In this document: piece after piece, positions 14,684 through 15,150 of the stretch
How positions within the stretch are numbered: the first letter of the stretch is position 1
Layout: every line of letters begins with the position of its first letter
Assembly (NCBI GenBank): GCA_900549675.1
Contig: URPG01000014.1
Location: 1-15,150, forward strand
DNA length: 15,150 nt
Direction of reading: 5' to 3'
Source of the DNA: an uncultured Oscillospiraceae bacterium
Lineage (GTDB): Bacteria > Bacillota > Clostridia > Oscillospirales > Acutalibacteraceae
The notes under the pieces: generated by a model
What the model saw: the letters and a program-made list of their open reading frames with translations, nothing else
What the model was told of the DNA's origin: nothing
Database searches by the model: none
Position numbers and translations under genes: made by a program

Positions 14684-15150
14684 TCTGCTCCAGCTCCTTT
14701 ATCTCATCTCGCAAAACAGCGGCTTCTTCAAAGTTCTGGCTTTCAATTGCTTGCTTTAATTTTAATTTTTTTGCCTCAATTTCACTGGTTTTCGCTACCA
14801 TAATTTGCTGATTCGGGTCCGAAATCCGAAGTGCTGAACCACCGGGGCGTTTTCCCTTGTGGCTTGCCTCTCCATGAATTCTCTGAATCATCGGGATAAG
14901 CTGTGCACGAAATTTTTGATAACAATGAGCACAGCCGATTTTTCCGTTTGCTGTGATATCAGCAAAACTTGAGCCGCAATGCTCACAACGCTCTATCTGA
15001 TTTTCTGTCGCTAAGCCTCCTAAAAATCCACCTAAAAAGCTCCCAAAATTGTCGTCGAAATTAAAAAAAACATTTCCGTAACCCTTGCTCTTTGCACAAT
15101 CACTGCACAAATAGAGCTCTGAAAGTTGACCGTTTATAATTGTTTTGATA
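14676..15150 (-). CDS. mcsA: McsA, activator of McsB (N-terminus beyond the window)
   Basis: The frame is open to the right edge: codons 15149-15111 read IKTIINGQLSELY and lead straight into LCSDCAKSKGYG, the McsA zinc-motif context. The gene therefore does not start at the TTG near 15110; its first CxxC pair is outside. Visible zinc ligands are CSDC, CEHC and CAHC. A UVR-type helical hairpin closes the protein (KLKQAIESQNFEEAAVLRDE). McsA binds and stimulates McsB and links it to the CtsR/ClpC stress response. The UVR sequence resembles the one in the ClpC middle domain encoded two genes downstream. About 158 codons are in the window. Confidence 0.93.
   Translation of the reverse strand, partial: IKTIINGQLSELYLCSDCAKSKGYGNVFFNFDDNFGSFLGGFLGGLATENQIERCEHCGSSFADITANGKIGCAHCYQKFRAQLIPMIQRIHGEASHKGKRPGGSALRISDPNQQIMVAKTSEIEAKKLKLKQAIESQNFEEAAVLRDEIKELEQNG

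Noticed and set aside
15111..15150. CtsR operator-like GGTCAA near the right edge
   Set aside because: Only one half-like heptad is seen and it lies inside the mcsA reading frame (IINGQLSELYLCSDC). The true operator should be upstream of ctsR outside the window.

Overview
This is a low-GC stretch from an endospore-forming Firmicute of the class Clostridia. The evidence is the yabP/yabQ/spoVB/divIC cluster, AGGAGG-type ribosome binding sites throughout, a McsA-McsB-ClpC stress module, and a pst operon that carries its own PhoU-PhoP-PhoR. I cannot place it below class with confidence. No rRNA, tRNA, CRISPR array, insertion sequence or phage gene is visible, and no gap without a gene is longer than about 300 bases.

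Region 1 (1-4405, minus strand) reads, in transcription order, spoVB-like flippase, HU, rqcP (S4 domain), yabP, yabQ, divIC and an S1-domain protein (yabR-like). Then comes an intrinsic terminator and the first 15 codons of another gene, possibly a class I fumarate hydratase alpha subunit. Recognisable control signals divide the cluster: a sigma-A-like promoter for HU, a strong hairpin after HU, a sigma-E-like promoter for yabP-yabQ overlapping the rqcP stop codon, and a sigma-A-like promoter for divIC.

Region 2 (4436-11056, plus strand) is a phosphate-starvation operon behind a Pho-box promoter with three TTTACAT copies. It encodes PstS, PstC, PstA, PstB, PhoU, the response regulator PhoP and the kinase PhoR. 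From pstC to phoR the genes overlap or lie within about 10 bases of each other. Two features stand out. PstS has its two sequence halves in swapped (circularly permuted) order. PstC has an in-frame UGA at codon 46, where I expect glycine, with reading frame and homology intact on both sides.

Region 3 (11177-15150, minus strand) is the clpC-mcsB-mcsA part of a CtsR-type heat-shock operon. mcsA runs off the right edge, and ctsR presumably lies beyond it. A 17-bp-stem hairpin with a U-run toward clpC separates the convergent phoR and clpC ends.

I found no clearly new multi-gene system. The items most worth checking are the UGA-interrupted pstC, the permuted PstS, and the promoter/hairpin layout of the sporulation-division cluster.
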